Assembly (NCBI RefSeq): GCF_947487805.1 | Contig: NZ_CANKXW010000001.1 | Span: 1 to 64,000, forward strand | Direction: 5' to 3' | Origin: an uncultured Tateyamaria sp. | GTDB lineage: Bacteria; Pseudomonadota; Alphaproteobacteria; Rhodobacterales; Rhodobacteraceae | Length of the DNA stretch: 64,000 nt | Shown here: positions 50,263 to 58,912 of the stretch, one piece after another | How the letters are laid out: the number at the start of each line of letters is the position of its first letter | Position numbering within the stretch: the stretch's first letter is position 1 | Translations under genes and position numbers: made by a program | Notes under the pieces: generated by a model | Database searches by the model: none | Told to the model about the DNA's origin: nothing | The model's input: the letters and a program-made list of their open reading frames with translations, nothing else

Positions 50263-51195
50263 TCAAGTTTCGCCGTCCAGCAGGGCATCAATGTGCAACA
50301 GGTGGCGGGCGATGCGCGCCTTGGTTTCTTCCAGCGCGCCCCGGGGCCAGTCGCGGAAGCCCGCGCCTGCGGCCATCCCGTCGCGTCCCGCATCGCGCAG
50401 CGTTTGCAGATAGGGCGAGGGCGCGGGCCGCGCGTCCAGATCGTGCAGCACTTGTGCGTGGATGTCCTGTGTCAGTTCGATCCCCACCAGATCGGCGTTT
50501 TCGAGCGGCCCCAGCACGGCGAGGCGGCGGCCAAAGCTGGCCTTGACCACATCGTCCACGGCCTGGGCGGTGCAAATACCCTGTTCGACAAGGTTGATCG
50601 CCTCGCGCCACATGGCGTGTTGCAGGCGGTTGCCGATAAAACCGGGCACGTCCTTTTCGACCATCACGGGCGTCTTGCCCGCATCGGCCAGCAGGGCGTG
50701 CATGCTGTCCGCAAGTGCCGGATCGGTCCATTCCGTTTTGACCACCTCGACCAGCGGGATCATGTGCGGCGGGTTCCACCAGTGGGTGCCAAGGGCACGG
50801 TGCCGGGTTGTCAGCCCTTCCATGATGCGTGTGATCTGGATGACGGAGGTGTTCGAGGCCAGCACGGCCGACGCGGGCGCGTAGGCTTCGACCTCGGCAA
50901 AGATCGACTGTTTGAGCGCCAGTTTCTCGGGCGCCGCTTCGAAGACGAATGCGGCGTCCTGCACCGCCGTTTGCACGGTGCTGCACAGCTCGATCCGCTT
51001 GAGCGCCCGCGCAATCTCGGCATCGTCGGCGCCCAGCAGGCGCAGGCTGTCGGACACGCGCTGCGGCACGCTGTTGAGCATGTCGGCATTGGGGTCGGTC
51101 ACGGTCACGTATTGCCCGGCGCGCGCAAAGGTCAGCGCGATGCCGTGGCCCATGAGGCCGCCTCCGATGACGGCGATTTGCTGGTTCTTGGTCAT
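50263..51195 (-). CDS. 3-hydroxyacyl-CoA/carnitine-type dehydrogenase, 310 aa
   Basis: This NAD-dependent enzyme belongs to the 3-hydroxyacyl-CoA dehydrogenase superfamily. The Rossmann motif is IAVIGGGLMGHGIALTFARAG; the catalytic region includes ASNTSVIQITRIMEG and the histidine in LGTHWWNPPHMIPLVEVV, and GFIGNRLQHAMWREAINLVEQG begins the C-terminal domain. At 310 residues it is single-domain, like L-carnitine dehydrogenase, hydroxybutyryl-CoA dehydrogenase and lambda-crystallin-type gulonate dehydrogenase. With the BKACE gene it would give the oxidation and cleavage steps of carnitine-like breakdown, which is inference. It is three bases from the next gene upstream. Confidence 0.9.
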   Translation of the reverse strand: MTKNQQIAVIGGGLMGHGIALTFARAGQYVTVTDPNADMLNSVPQRVSDSLRLLGADDAEIARALKRIELCSTVQTAVQDAAFVFEAAPEKLALKQSIFAEVEAYAPASAVLASNTSVIQITRIMEGLTTRHRALGTHWWNPPHMIPLVEVVKTEWTDPALADSMHALLADAGKTPVMVEKDVPGFIGNRLQHAMWREAINLVEQGICTAQAVDDVVKASFGRRLAVLGPLENADLVGIELTQDIHAQVLHDLDARPAPSPYLQTLRDAGRDGMAAGAGFRDWPRGALEETKARIARHLLHIDALLDGET

Positions 51196-51198
51196 GGG

Positions 51199-51984
51199 TT
51201 ATCCCGCCGTGTACCCGCCGTCGGCATAGAGGATATGCCCGGTGTAGAAATCCGACGCCTTTGAGGCGAGGAACAGCAGCGGCCCTGCCAGATCTTCGGG
51301 CTCGCCCAGCCGGCCCTTGGGCACGCGGGTCAGGAACCCGTCGCGCACAGTTTTGGCGGCGTCGGTGTCCTCGAACATCCACGCCGTGAGCGGGGAGCGG
51401 AAGACCGTGGGCGCAATCGCGTTGACGGTGATGCCGGTGGGCCCAAGCTCGCATCCCAGCGCCTTGGTGATGCCGTCGACGGCGGCCTTGGACGCGCAAT
51501 AGGCGGTGTAGCCTGCAGGGTGGCCCAGAAGGCCGCGGGCAGAGGACATCAAGACGATCTTGCCGCCGTCGCCTTGCGCCTGCATCTGTGCGCTGGCGGC
51601 GCGTGCCATCAGCCAACTTTGGGTGACATTGGCGTCCATGACGCTTTCAAAGGTGGACGGCTCCATGTCGCCGATCTTGGCGACCTTGTTCATGCCCGAG
51701 GCCACGACCAGAATGTCGATCCGCCCGTATTTGGCGACCGTTTCGGCGACGAGCGCAGCACAGGCGTCTTCGCTGTCGGGGCGGGCGTTGATCTGGTGGG
51801 TATCGCCGGTGCAGGTGTCGGCGACCTTTGCCATCGCGTCGGCGTTGCCCGCGGCCAGCACGACCTTGCACCCCGCCCCCGACAGACAGCGGGCGGCGAC
51901 CGCGCCAAAGGCCCCGGACGCGCCGGTGATCAGCGCGACCTTGCCCGAGACATCAAAGAAGGAAAGCGGATTGTCGAGGCTCAT
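51199..51984 (-). CDS. Short-chain dehydrogenase/reductase, 261 aa
   Basis: This is a classical SDR: cofactor motif GASGAFGAVAARCLSGAGC, catalytic Ser in IVLMSSARG and the Tyr-Lys pair in YTAYCASKAAVDG, and the C-terminal GGYTAG. The substrate is unknown; it probably oxidises an alcohol intermediate in the same pathway. Its ATG overlaps the end of the cupin gene (ATGA) and it lies three bases from the dehydrogenase downstream. Confidence 0.93.
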   Translation of the reverse strand: MSLDNPLSFFDVSGKVALITGASGAFGAVAARCLSGAGCKVVLAAGNADAMAKVADTCTGDTHQINARPDSEDACAALVAETVAKYGRIDILVVASGMNKVAKIGDMEPSTFESVMDANVTQSWLMARAASAQMQAQGDGGKIVLMSSARGLLGHPAGYTAYCASKAAVDGITKALGCELGPTGITVNAIAPTVFRSPLTAWMFEDTDAAKTVRDGFLTRVPKGRLGEPEDLAGPLLFLASKASDFYTGHILYADGGYTAG

Positions 51985-52331
51985 GGCCGACCTCCTTGGG
52001 GGTAGGGGATGACGACCAGCATCTTGCAGATGTGGTTGCTGCGGTTTTCGATGGTGCGGATTTCGCCGGGGGGGATGGTACAGCTGTCCATGGCGGACAG
52101 GACCGTGTCGGTGCCGTCAATGGTGACGGTCATCTCGCCCTCGAGCACGACATAGACCTTTTCGAAGGGCGTCGCGTCCGGACCGGCGCCGCCGCCGGGC
52201 AGGAATTGCGAAAAGCCGACCCATTGGTTCTCCGGGCCGCCATCTTCGAACCCTTGCAGGCGCAATCCGGTGACGCCCCAGTGATTTGGCGCCTCGTAGG
52301 GTGTGGCATCTTCAAATCGTTTGACAAGCAT
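51981..52331 (-). CDS. Cupin-domain protein, 116 aa
   Basis: This is a single beta-barrel cupin. Motif 1 is degenerate (PGGGAGPDATPFEKVYVVLEGEMTV) and motif 2 is PPGEIRTIENRSNHICKMLVV. Only one histidine-type ligand is clear, so metal binding is doubtful. Small cupins like this often accompany catabolic operons as sensors or isomerases. It overlaps the SDR gene, and a repeat separates it from the cyclase gene upstream. Confidence 0.85.
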   Translation of the reverse strand: MLVKRFEDATPYEAPNHWGVTGLRLQGFEDGGPENQWVGFSQFLPGGGAGPDATPFEKVYVVLEGEMTVTIDGTDTVLSAMDSCTIPPGEIRTIENRSNHICKMLVVIPYPQGGRP

Positions 52332-52344
52332 GTCGGGTCTCCTC

Positions 52345-52413
52345 CCAGAGGTGCGCGGGAACCGCGCACCCTACCCCGGCGCTGTAGGGTGCGCGCTTGG
52401 CGCGCACCGCTCC
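52345..52413. repeat. Dispersed palindromic repeat, double copy
   Basis: GAGGTGCGCGGGAACCGCGC with CACCCTAC (52344-52371) and GTAGGGTGCGCGC with TTGGCGCGCACC (52384-52408) are two hairpins facing each other. They lie between the cyclase and cupin genes. The units match the copy at 36812-36845, and the GTAGGGTG edge also matches the variant at 38331. Confidence 0.6.
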
Positions 52414-53253
52414 TTAGAACGTCTCGCCCGCCTCGATGCGGTAGGCTTGATCCTTGTCCATCATCGCGACCAGCCGGATGATGCACCCGTCGCCGCGATC
52501 CCAGTTCCAGGGGAAAAACGCAAAGGTCACGCGCTTGCCCGTCACCCGGTCCAGATCGCCGCCCACGTTCTCGATGCCCAGAATGCCGTTCTTGAACAGT
52601 TTCTGGTGCACGGGCTCCCACTCGGGGAAGTCGACCTCCCACGGCGTGCCGCCCGACCATTCGAGGTATTCTTGCTCCAGATGTGGCAGGATGGGGCCGT
52701 TCCGCTGTGGGCCGATGGCGGTGGCCAGCGGGTGGTCATTGGCCTGTGTGTCGTGGCCCACGACTTTCACGCCCTTTTCCACCATCCAGTCGGCCGCTGA
52801 CGGCACCAGACCGGGGCAATAGGCAAAATAGTCGCCGTCCTCGTACTGCTTGTGCCAGCCGGTGTTGATGATCAGCACGTCGTTCTTGCGGATGGCGTGG
52901 CCACAGGCCTTTTCGAGATCGTCACCGGTGATCTGTTCCCACTTCTTCTTGGGGATATCCACGACCAGCCCGGTGCCAAAGAAATGCGGCAGCGGCACTT
53001 CGTCGATAAAGGGCGTGCCTTGCACCACGTGCGCCGGGGCGTCGATGTGGGTGGTGACGTGCATTGTCGTCGTGATCGTCTGCGACAGCACGCCGGATTT
53101 GGCCATGTAGTGTTTGCGGTCGATCTGGACGTCCTTGAAGTACGGCCAGTTCGGGCACTGGAACCCGTAGCGGTGGCTGAGGTTCACGAACTCCAGCCCC
53201 ATATCGTTGTTGTCGTTTTCCTGGAAATCGATCCCGCGAATATTGACGACCAT
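52414..53253 (-). CDS. Cyclase-family (KynB-like) hydrolase, 279 aa
   Basis: This metal-dependent hydrolase belongs to the family of kynurenine formamidase and polyketide cyclases. The metal motif HVTTHIDAPAHV (near 66-77) is present, as are the later GDYFAYCPGL and IENVGGDLD segments. The substrate is unknown; relatives open amides or lactones. ATG 53253 has GGGAGG six bases upstream; longer frames exist. It is the first gene of the unit ending with the dehydrogenase and divergent from the IclR regulator. Confidence 0.92.
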   Translation of the reverse strand: MVVNIRGIDFQENDNNDMGLEFVNLSHRYGFQCPNWPYFKDVQIDRKHYMAKSGVLSQTITTTMHVTTHIDAPAHVVQGTPFIDEVPLPHFFGTGLVVDIPKKKWEQITGDDLEKACGHAIRKNDVLIINTGWHKQYEDGDYFAYCPGLVPSAADWMVEKGVKVVGHDTQANDHPLATAIGPQRNGPILPHLEQEYLEWSGGTPWEVDFPEWEPVHQKLFKNGILGIENVGGDLDRVTGKRVTFAFFPWNWDRGDGCIIRLVAMMDKDQAYRIEAGETF

Positions 53254-53373
53254 CCGTTCCTCCCAAAAGCGGTTGTAGGTGTTCTGCATGATGGTGCGTA
53301 TGTACCGTAATGCGGTCAAGCATTGATTTGAAACCCGCCGCTGCTTAGGCTAAGCCACGCCAATCAGGGGCGT

Positions 53374-54135
53374 ATGCGGCGACGGAGGCGGCAGGTGGAC
53401 GGCGATATTTCTCATAAAAATCAGGGTATTCAGGTGATATCCCGTGCGGCTGACATCCTGCGCCTTTTGGGCGAGGATACTGGCGGGCTGAGCCTGGGCC
53501 AGATCGCGACCCGTGTGAAATTGCCCCGCTCTACGGTACAGCGGATCGTGGCCGCGCTGTCGGTCGAGGGGTTCATCTCGACCGAGAAGGGCTATGGGGG
53601 AATCAAGCTGGGCCCGGAGATCCAGAGCCTGGCCCAGGCCGCGGAGGCCGATATGCGCGACCGTTTGCGCCCCGTGATGAAACGCATCGCCGATGAGACC
53701 GGAGAGACCGTTGATCTGGCTGTGCTGGACGGCGACGGGATGCTGTTTGTCGATCAGGTCGTGGGCAGCCAGCGGTTGCGCACCGTGTCCAGCATTGGCG
53801 AGCGGTTCCCCCTGACCACGACCGCCAATGGCAAGGCGGCGCTTGCCGCGATGGAGCCTGCGCGGGCCACACGCCTGATCCTTGATGAGCTGGACGGCAA
53901 CCCGGACCGCCCCCTTGCCGATCTGCTGAGCGAGGTGCAGGCCATTCGGGACGGCGCGCTTGCGCGGGATGAAAACGAACATACCGAGGGTGTCTGCGCA
54001 CTGGGCTTTGCCATCAGTGATGCCGCAGGCGACATCTATGCACTGTCCACGCCGGTGCCTGCGACGCGGTACGAACGTGTCAAAACCCATCTGGAGTCGG
54101 TGTTGCGCAAGCACCTGACGGACAGCATCGACTGA
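53374..54135 (+). CDS. IclR-family transcriptional regulator, 253 aa
   Basis: The N-terminal winged helix is QVISRAADILRLLGEDTGGLSLGQIATRVKLPRSTVQRIVAALSVEGFI, followed by the effector-binding IclR domain (MRDRLRPVMKRIADETGETVDLAVLDGDGMLFVDQV, through a C-terminal domain with GVCALGFAISDAAGDIYALSTPVP). It is divergent from the cyclase gene, 120 bases away, so it most likely controls that operon. A small palindrome, GCTTAGGCTAAGC (53343-53355), lies in between and is a possible operator. It may also regulate the GcvT operon on its other side. Confidence 0.94.
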   Translation: MRRRRRQVDGDISHKNQGIQVISRAADILRLLGEDTGGLSLGQIATRVKLPRSTVQRIVAALSVEGFISTEKGYGGIKLGPEIQSLAQAAEADMRDRLRPVMKRIADETGETVDLAVLDGDGMLFVDQVVGSQRLRTVSSIGERFPLTTTANGKAALAAMEPARATRLILDELDGNPDRPLADLLSEVQAIRDGALARDENEHTEGVCALGFAISDAAGDIYALSTPVPATRYERVKTHLESVLRKHLTDSID

Positions 54136-54142
54136 CATCCAC

Positions 54143-54255
54143 CTGTCCGGCCATTGGTGTCGCACCCCGGCGCGCTCGTGTCGCAAAAGTACTGGACAGG
54201 TCTGTCCAGTTCGCCGATGCTTGACCCCAACACGCGGACTGACGACAGGGGACAG
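54143..54255. promoter_or_regulatory. Palindromic operator before the demethylase operon
   Basis: ACTGGACAGGTCTGTCCAGT (54191-54210) is a palindrome with perfect 9-bp arms in the 122-base gap before the GcvT-family gene. Further half-sites CTGTCC at 54143-54148 and GGACAG at 54250-54255 flank it at about 50 bases. It is a strong candidate operator, probably for the TetR regulator encoded at the end of the same operon, less likely for the IclR regulator. Confidence 0.65.
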
Positions 54256-54257
54256 AC

Positions 54258-56660
54258 ATGAAATCGCATTACCGGGTTGTGGTGATTGGCGGCGGGGTCG
54301 TGGGGGCATCCGTGCTGTACCACCTGGCCAAGATGGGGTGGACGGACGTGGCGCTGGTTGAACGGTCGGTGCTGACGGCGGGGTCAAGCTGGCACGCGGC
54401 GGGTGGTATCCACGCGCTGAACGCGGATCCGAACATCGCGCAGCTTCAGGCCTATACCATCGATTTGCTGTCCGAGATCGAGGAAGAATCCGGTCAGAAC
54501 ATCGGCCTGCACATGACCGGGGGGCTGACCATGGCGGGCACGCCGGATCGGTGGGAATGGCTGCAATCTGCCTACCGCACGTTCCAGTCCATCGGGATCG
54601 AGGATTGCCGCCTTGTCAGCGTAGAGGAAGCGGTGGAGCTAAACCCGATCATGTCGGGCGAGGGTCTTTTGGGCGGCATGTGGGCCGACCGCGAGGGGTA
54701 TATCGACACCACGGGCACCGTGCACGCCTATGCCACGGCGGCCAAGAAACGTGGCGCCACGGTGATCGAACACAACCGGGTGCTTGAGCTGAACCAGACC
54801 CTGCAAGGTTGGGACGTGGTGACCGAAAAGGGCACGATTTCCTGTGAACATGTGGTCAATGCCGGGGGTCTCTGGGCCAAGCAGGTGGGGCGCATGGCGG
54901 GGATCGAATTGCCGGTGTCCCCGCTCAACCACCATTACCTGATTTCCGACAGCATCCCCGCGCTCGAAGAGCTGGATTTCGAAGTGCCTATGACAGTTGA
55001 CCTGGAGGGGTTCACCTATCTGCGGCAGGATCAGAAAGGCGTGCTGCTGGGCATTTACGAGATTGATCACCAGCACTGGAACATGGATGGCGCGCCGTGG
55101 GACTACGGGTTCGAGTTGCAGCAGGAAGACCCGGATCGCATCGAAAAAGAGCTGATCATGGGGTTTGAACGCTATCCGGCCTTGCAGGACGTGGGCGTCA
55201 AGACATGGGTCAACGGGGCGTTCACATTCTCGCCCGATGGCAACCCGCTGGTGGGGCCGGTGCCGGGCAAGCGCGGATACTGGTCGGCCTGTGCGGTCAT
55301 GGCCGGGTTCCTGCAAGGGGGCGGCGTCGGCAAGAGCCTGGCCGAGTGGATGATCCACGGAGAGCCGGAGGCGGATGTCTATGGCATGGATGTCGCCCGC
55401 TATGGCGTGTGGGCCGAGAACAAGCAGTACATCAAGGAAACGACCGGCCAGTTCTATTCCCGCCGGTTCGTGATGACCTATCCCAACGAACAGCTGCCCG
55501 CGGGGCGGCCCCTGAAAACCGCGCCCGCTTATTCGGACATGACCGCCGCCGGGTGCCAATGGGGGCAAAGCTGGGACATGGAGGTGCCTTTGTACTTTGC
55601 GCCGCAGGGGTTCAAAGAGACGCCGTCGCTCAAGCGATCAGACGCCTTTGATATCGTCGCTGCCGAGTGCAAGGGCGTGCGCGAGGGCGTGGGCCTGTTG
55701 GACATCAGCGGGTTCTCGCGGTTCGAGGTCACCGGGGAAAACGCCGAGGCGTGGTTGAACCATGTAATGGCATCGCGCCTGCCCGGTCCGGGGCGCGCGC
55801 GGCTGGCCCCGATGCTGGGCGAGGACGGGCGGCTCAAGGGTGATCTGACCGTGTTCAACTGGGGCGACGGCACCTGGTGGATCATGGGCAGCTATTATCT
55901 GCGGACCTGGCACATGCGGTGGTTTGACGATCACATGATGGACGGCGTGACAGTCAGGGATCTGGGGGACGAGATGGCGGGGTTCTCGCTGTCCGGGCCG
56001 AGATCGAAGGCCGTGATTGAAAAGCTGACGGATGGTGCGGTGGGCGATCTGCCGTTCATGGGCTGCGGGGACTTTGATATCGGTATGCTGCGTTGCAAGG
56101 TCGGGCGGCTGTCGGTCACGGGCGAGATGGGGTACGAGATCCACTGCCGCATGGGCGATCACATCACACTGCGCAAGACGCTGCTGGCGGCAGGCGCGGA
56201 CGAGGGGATGATCGAATACGGGTTCAACGCGCTCTTGTCGCTGAGGCTGGAGAAGAGCTTTGGCATCTGGTCGGCGGAGTTCACCCAAGGTTACACCCCC
56301 GGCATGACGGGCATGGACCGCTGGATCGACTGGGACAAGACATTCGTGGGCAAGGACGCCGCGCTGGCCGAACGGGATGGCAATGGGCCGGCGCAACTGC
56401 AAGTGACACTTGAGGTAGATGCCGACGGAGCGGATGCCTCGGGGTACGAGCCGGTGTGGAAGGACGGGGCCAAGGTCGGCTTTGTCACTTCAGGGGGTTA
56501 CGGGCATACGGTTGGCAAATCCCTGGCCATGGCGCTGGTCAATGCCGATTGTGCGGGCGAGGGCAGCGCGCTGACGGTGCATATCGTGGGCGTTGAGCGG
56601 GACGCGCGGGTGGTGGCGGCGTCGCCCTATGATCCGGCGGGCAAGGCGATGCGGGGATGA
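54258..56660 (+). CDS. GcvT-family FAD-dependent demethylase-like protein, 800 aa
   Basis: This is related to dimethylglycine and sarcosine dehydrogenases. The N-terminal DAO domain has VVVIGGGVVGASVLYHLAKMG and GSSWHAAGG, whose His is the position of covalent FAD attachment in that family. A central FAD-oxidoreductase cap comes next, then a C-terminal GcvT aminomethyltransferase domain (starting about 420, with GYEIHCRMGDH and the final GHTVGKSLAMALV) that binds tetrahydrofolate and accepts the formaldehyde unit. The substrate is not known; N-methyl amino acids are likely. Its stop overlaps the ATG of the MttB homologue. Confidence 0.93.
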   Translation: MKSHYRVVVIGGGVVGASVLYHLAKMGWTDVALVERSVLTAGSSWHAAGGIHALNADPNIAQLQAYTIDLLSEIEEESGQNIGLHMTGGLTMAGTPDRWEWLQSAYRTFQSIGIEDCRLVSVEEAVELNPIMSGEGLLGGMWADREGYIDTTGTVHAYATAAKKRGATVIEHNRVLELNQTLQGWDVVTEKGTISCEHVVNAGGLWAKQVGRMAGIELPVSPLNHHYLISDSIPALEELDFEVPMTVDLEGFTYLRQDQKGVLLGIYEIDHQHWNMDGAPWDYGFELQQEDPDRIEKELIMGFERYPALQDVGVKTWVNGAFTFSPDGNPLVGPVPGKRGYWSACAVMAGFLQGGGVGKSLAEWMIHGEPEADVYGMDVARYGVWAENKQYIKETTGQFYSRRFVMTYPNEQLPAGRPLKTAPAYSDMTAAGCQWGQSWDMEVPLYFAPQGFKETPSLKRSDAFDIVAAECKGVREGVGLLDISGFSRFEVTGENAEAWLNHVMASRLPGPGRARLAPMLGEDGRLKGDLTVFNWGDGTWWIMGSYYLRTWHMRWFDDHMMDGVTVRDLGDEMAGFSLSGPRSKAVIEKLTDGAVGDLPFMGCGDFDIGMLRCKVGRLSVTGEMGYEIHCRMGDHITLRKTLLAAGADEGMIEYGFNALLSLRLEKSFGIWSAEFTQGYTPGMTGMDRWIDWDKTFVGKDAALAERDGNGPAQLQVTLEVDADGADASGYEPVWKDGAKVGFVTSGGYGHTVGKSLAMALVNADCAGEGSALTVHIVGVERDARVVAASPYDPAGKAMRG

Positions 56661-58186
56661 CTGACCAACCCCGGCGCAGACGCGGGCGCGGCGCCCCGCC
56701 AGCCAAGACGCGGCAGACGGATTACCGCCGCCTGCGCAATCCGTTCCCGCCGATGGATGTGTTCCCGCCTGATCGCATCGCTGCGATGCACGACGCTGCG
56801 CTGGACGTCTTGGAGCGGTTGGGGATCAAGGTGCTGTTGCCCGCCGCCCGCGCGGAGTTCCGCAAGGCGGGTGCGCGGGTCGATGAGGGCACCGAGATGG
56901 TGCATATCGGGCGCGACATCATCGAGGCGGCGCTGGCCAGGGCCCCCAAATCCTTTCCCCTGATTGCGGGTCACCCCGACCGGGATCAGGTCATGGAACT
57001 GGGGTCAATGATCTTTCAACCGGGGGCGGGCTGTCCCCACGCCACGGATTTGGAACGGGGCCGTCGACCGGGGACGGAGCAGGACTTTCGCGAGTTGATC
57101 ACCCTGACGCAGCATTTCGACGTGCTGCACATGATCCCGCCGCTGGTGGAGCCGCAGGACGTGCCCATTCACCTGCGCCACTACGCCATGACGCTGGGTC
57201 AGATGGAGCTGACGGACAAGGTGCCGTTCATCTATTCCCGCGGCACGGGACAGGTGACCGAAGCGTTCGAGATGTTGCAGATCGCGCGCGGCCTGTCGGA
57301 TGCAGATTTCGCAGCGGCGTCGCATTGCTATACCATCATCAACACCAACTCGCCCCGCCAGCTGGATATCCCCATGGCGCTGGGCGTGATGGATTTCGCG
57401 CGGGCCGGGCAGATGGCGATCATCACGCCGTTCACCCTGATGGGGGCCATGGCGCCGATCACCGTGGCCGGGGCCATGACGCTGTCCCATGCCGAGGCGC
57501 TGGCCGCCATTGCACTGGGCCAGTTGGTGAACCCAGGTGCGCCCGTGTGCTATGGTACGTTCACGTCGAATGTGGACATGAAATCCGGCGCGCCGATCTT
57601 TGGCACGCCGGAGCATTTCAAGGCATCGCTGGCCGCAGGGCAACTGGCGCGGCACATCGGGTTGCCGTGGCGTTGTGCATCGGGGTCGGCGGCGAACCTG
57701 GGCGATGCGCAGGCTGCCAACGAGACACAGTTCGGGACTTGGGGCTGTTTGCTGGCCGGGGCCACGGTGACGCTGCACGCGGCCGGTTGGCTGGAGGGTG
57801 GGCTGTCGGTGTCCTATGAAAAGCTGATCACCGATGTCGAAGTGTTGCAGATGGTGGCGGAACTGTGCACCGCGACCCCGGCAGAAGAGGCCGAGATCGC
57901 CATCGACGCGCTGGAAGAGGTGCAGCCGGGGGGGCATTTCTTTGGCGCGGCGCACACGATGGAACGGTATCAGACGGAATTTTATGAGCCCGTCGTCGCG
58001 GATTTTGCCAACATAGGCACGTGGGAGGATCGCGGCAGCGTGGACGCCACCCACCGCGCCACGGACGTCTGGAAAGGGATCCTGCGCGATTTCACCCCGC
58101 CCCCGAATGATGCGGACCGGTTGGAAACCTTGCGCAAGTACATTGCAGACCGCAGCGCCGCCGGTGGCTGCGCGCCGGAAAACTGA
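56657..58186 (+). CDS. Non-pyrrolysine MttB-family methyltransferase, 509 aa
   Basis: This is a member of the trimethylamine methyltransferase superfamily, with VERLGIKVLL-type start, PLIEPQD-like MIPPLVEPQDVPIHLRHY, SPRQLDIPMALGVMDFARAGQMAIITPFTLMGAMAPITVAGAM, and a C-terminal TIM-barrel end. There is no in-frame amber codon, so it lacks pyrrolysine; such homologues demethylate glycine betaine, proline betaine or carnitine in some bacteria, usually with a corrinoid protein. No corrinoid gene is near. It is coupled to the GcvT-type gene upstream and to the TetR gene downstream. Confidence 0.92.
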   Translation: MTDQPRRRRGRGAPPAKTRQTDYRRLRNPFPPMDVFPPDRIAAMHDAALDVLERLGIKVLLPAARAEFRKAGARVDEGTEMVHIGRDIIEAALARAPKSFPLIAGHPDRDQVMELGSMIFQPGAGCPHATDLERGRRPGTEQDFRELITLTQHFDVLHMIPPLVEPQDVPIHLRHYAMTLGQMELTDKVPFIYSRGTGQVTEAFEMLQIARGLSDADFAAASHCYTIINTNSPRQLDIPMALGVMDFARAGQMAIITPFTLMGAMAPITVAGAMTLSHAEALAAIALGQLVNPGAPVCYGTFTSNVDMKSGAPIFGTPEHFKASLAAGQLARHIGLPWRCASGSAANLGDAQAANETQFGTWGCLLAGATVTLHAAGWLEGGLSVSYEKLITDVEVLQMVAELCTATPAEEAEIAIDALEEVQPGGHFFGAAHTMERYQTEFYEPVVADFANIGTWEDRGSVDATHRATDVWKGILRDFTPPPNDADRLETLRKYIADRSAAGGCAPEN

Positions 58187-58845
58187 TGGGCGCGCCGCTG
58201 CTGCACCGGGACGACCCGGACAAGGATCCGCTGATCGGGAATGTCAAAGTCACGCGGCAGGATTGGCTGAACGCCGCCCTTGCCGCCCTCAAGCAGGGCG
58301 GGGTGGAAACCGTCAAAGTCGCGGATCTGGCCGCACGACTGTCCGTGTCGAGGTCCAGCTTTTACTGGTATTTCAAGAAGCGCACCGAACTGCTGGACGC
58401 GTTGCTGGACCATTGGCAGGCCACCAACACCGCAGCTCTGGTGGCGCAGGCCAATGCGCCCGCCGCGACGATTACCGAGGCCTGCATTCACGTCTTTCAT
58501 TGCAATATCAACGAGGCATTGTTTGACAATCGTCTGGATTTCGCGGTGCGCGACTGGGCGCGGCGGTCGGCCCGGGTGAATGCGGTGCTGCGGGCGGGGG
58601 ATGATGCGCGGCTTGCAGCGTTGACGGAGATGTTCGCGCGGTTCGGCTTTGCCCCGCTTGAGGCAACGGCCCGTGCGCGCGTGATCTACTACATGCAGTT
58701 GGGCTATGACGATGCGAACCTTGGCGAAACGCTGGACGCGCGGTTGGCGATGGTGCCCGGCTATCTGATCGCGTTTACGGGGCAGGCGGCCCCGGCGCAC
58801 GAGATTGCCGCATTCAACGCCTATGCCCGTTCGGTGGCCGGATAG
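58186..58845 (+). CDS. TetR/AcrR-family transcriptional regulator, 219 aa
   Basis: The N-terminal helix-turn-helix is GVETVKVADLAARLSVSRSSFYWYFKKRTELLDALLDHW (near 38-76), typical of the family, followed by a helical ligand-binding part. Its ATG overlaps the stop of the MttB homologue, so it is the third gene of the demethylase operon and probably senses its substrate and controls its own operon via the palindrome at 54191. The ligand is unknown. Confidence 0.93.
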   Translation: MGAPLLHRDDPDKDPLIGNVKVTRQDWLNAALAALKQGGVETVKVADLAARLSVSRSSFYWYFKKRTELLDALLDHWQATNTAALVAQANAPAATITEACIHVFHCNINEALFDNRLDFAVRDWARRSARVNAVLRAGDDARLAALTEMFARFGFAPLEATARARVIYYMQLGYDDANLGETLDARLAMVPGYLIAFTGQAAPAHEIAAFNAYARSVAG

Positions 58846-58912
58846 CGTCTGCGGCTTGACCCGCCGCGGGCGAGTGTCCACTGTTTGCCACGTCGCGTGA
58901 GGGAGGGGTTTC

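Noticed and set aside
56657..58186. Pyrrolysine-containing trimethylamine methyltransferase
   Set aside because: The frame has no internal TAG, so this is a non-pyrrolysine homologue.
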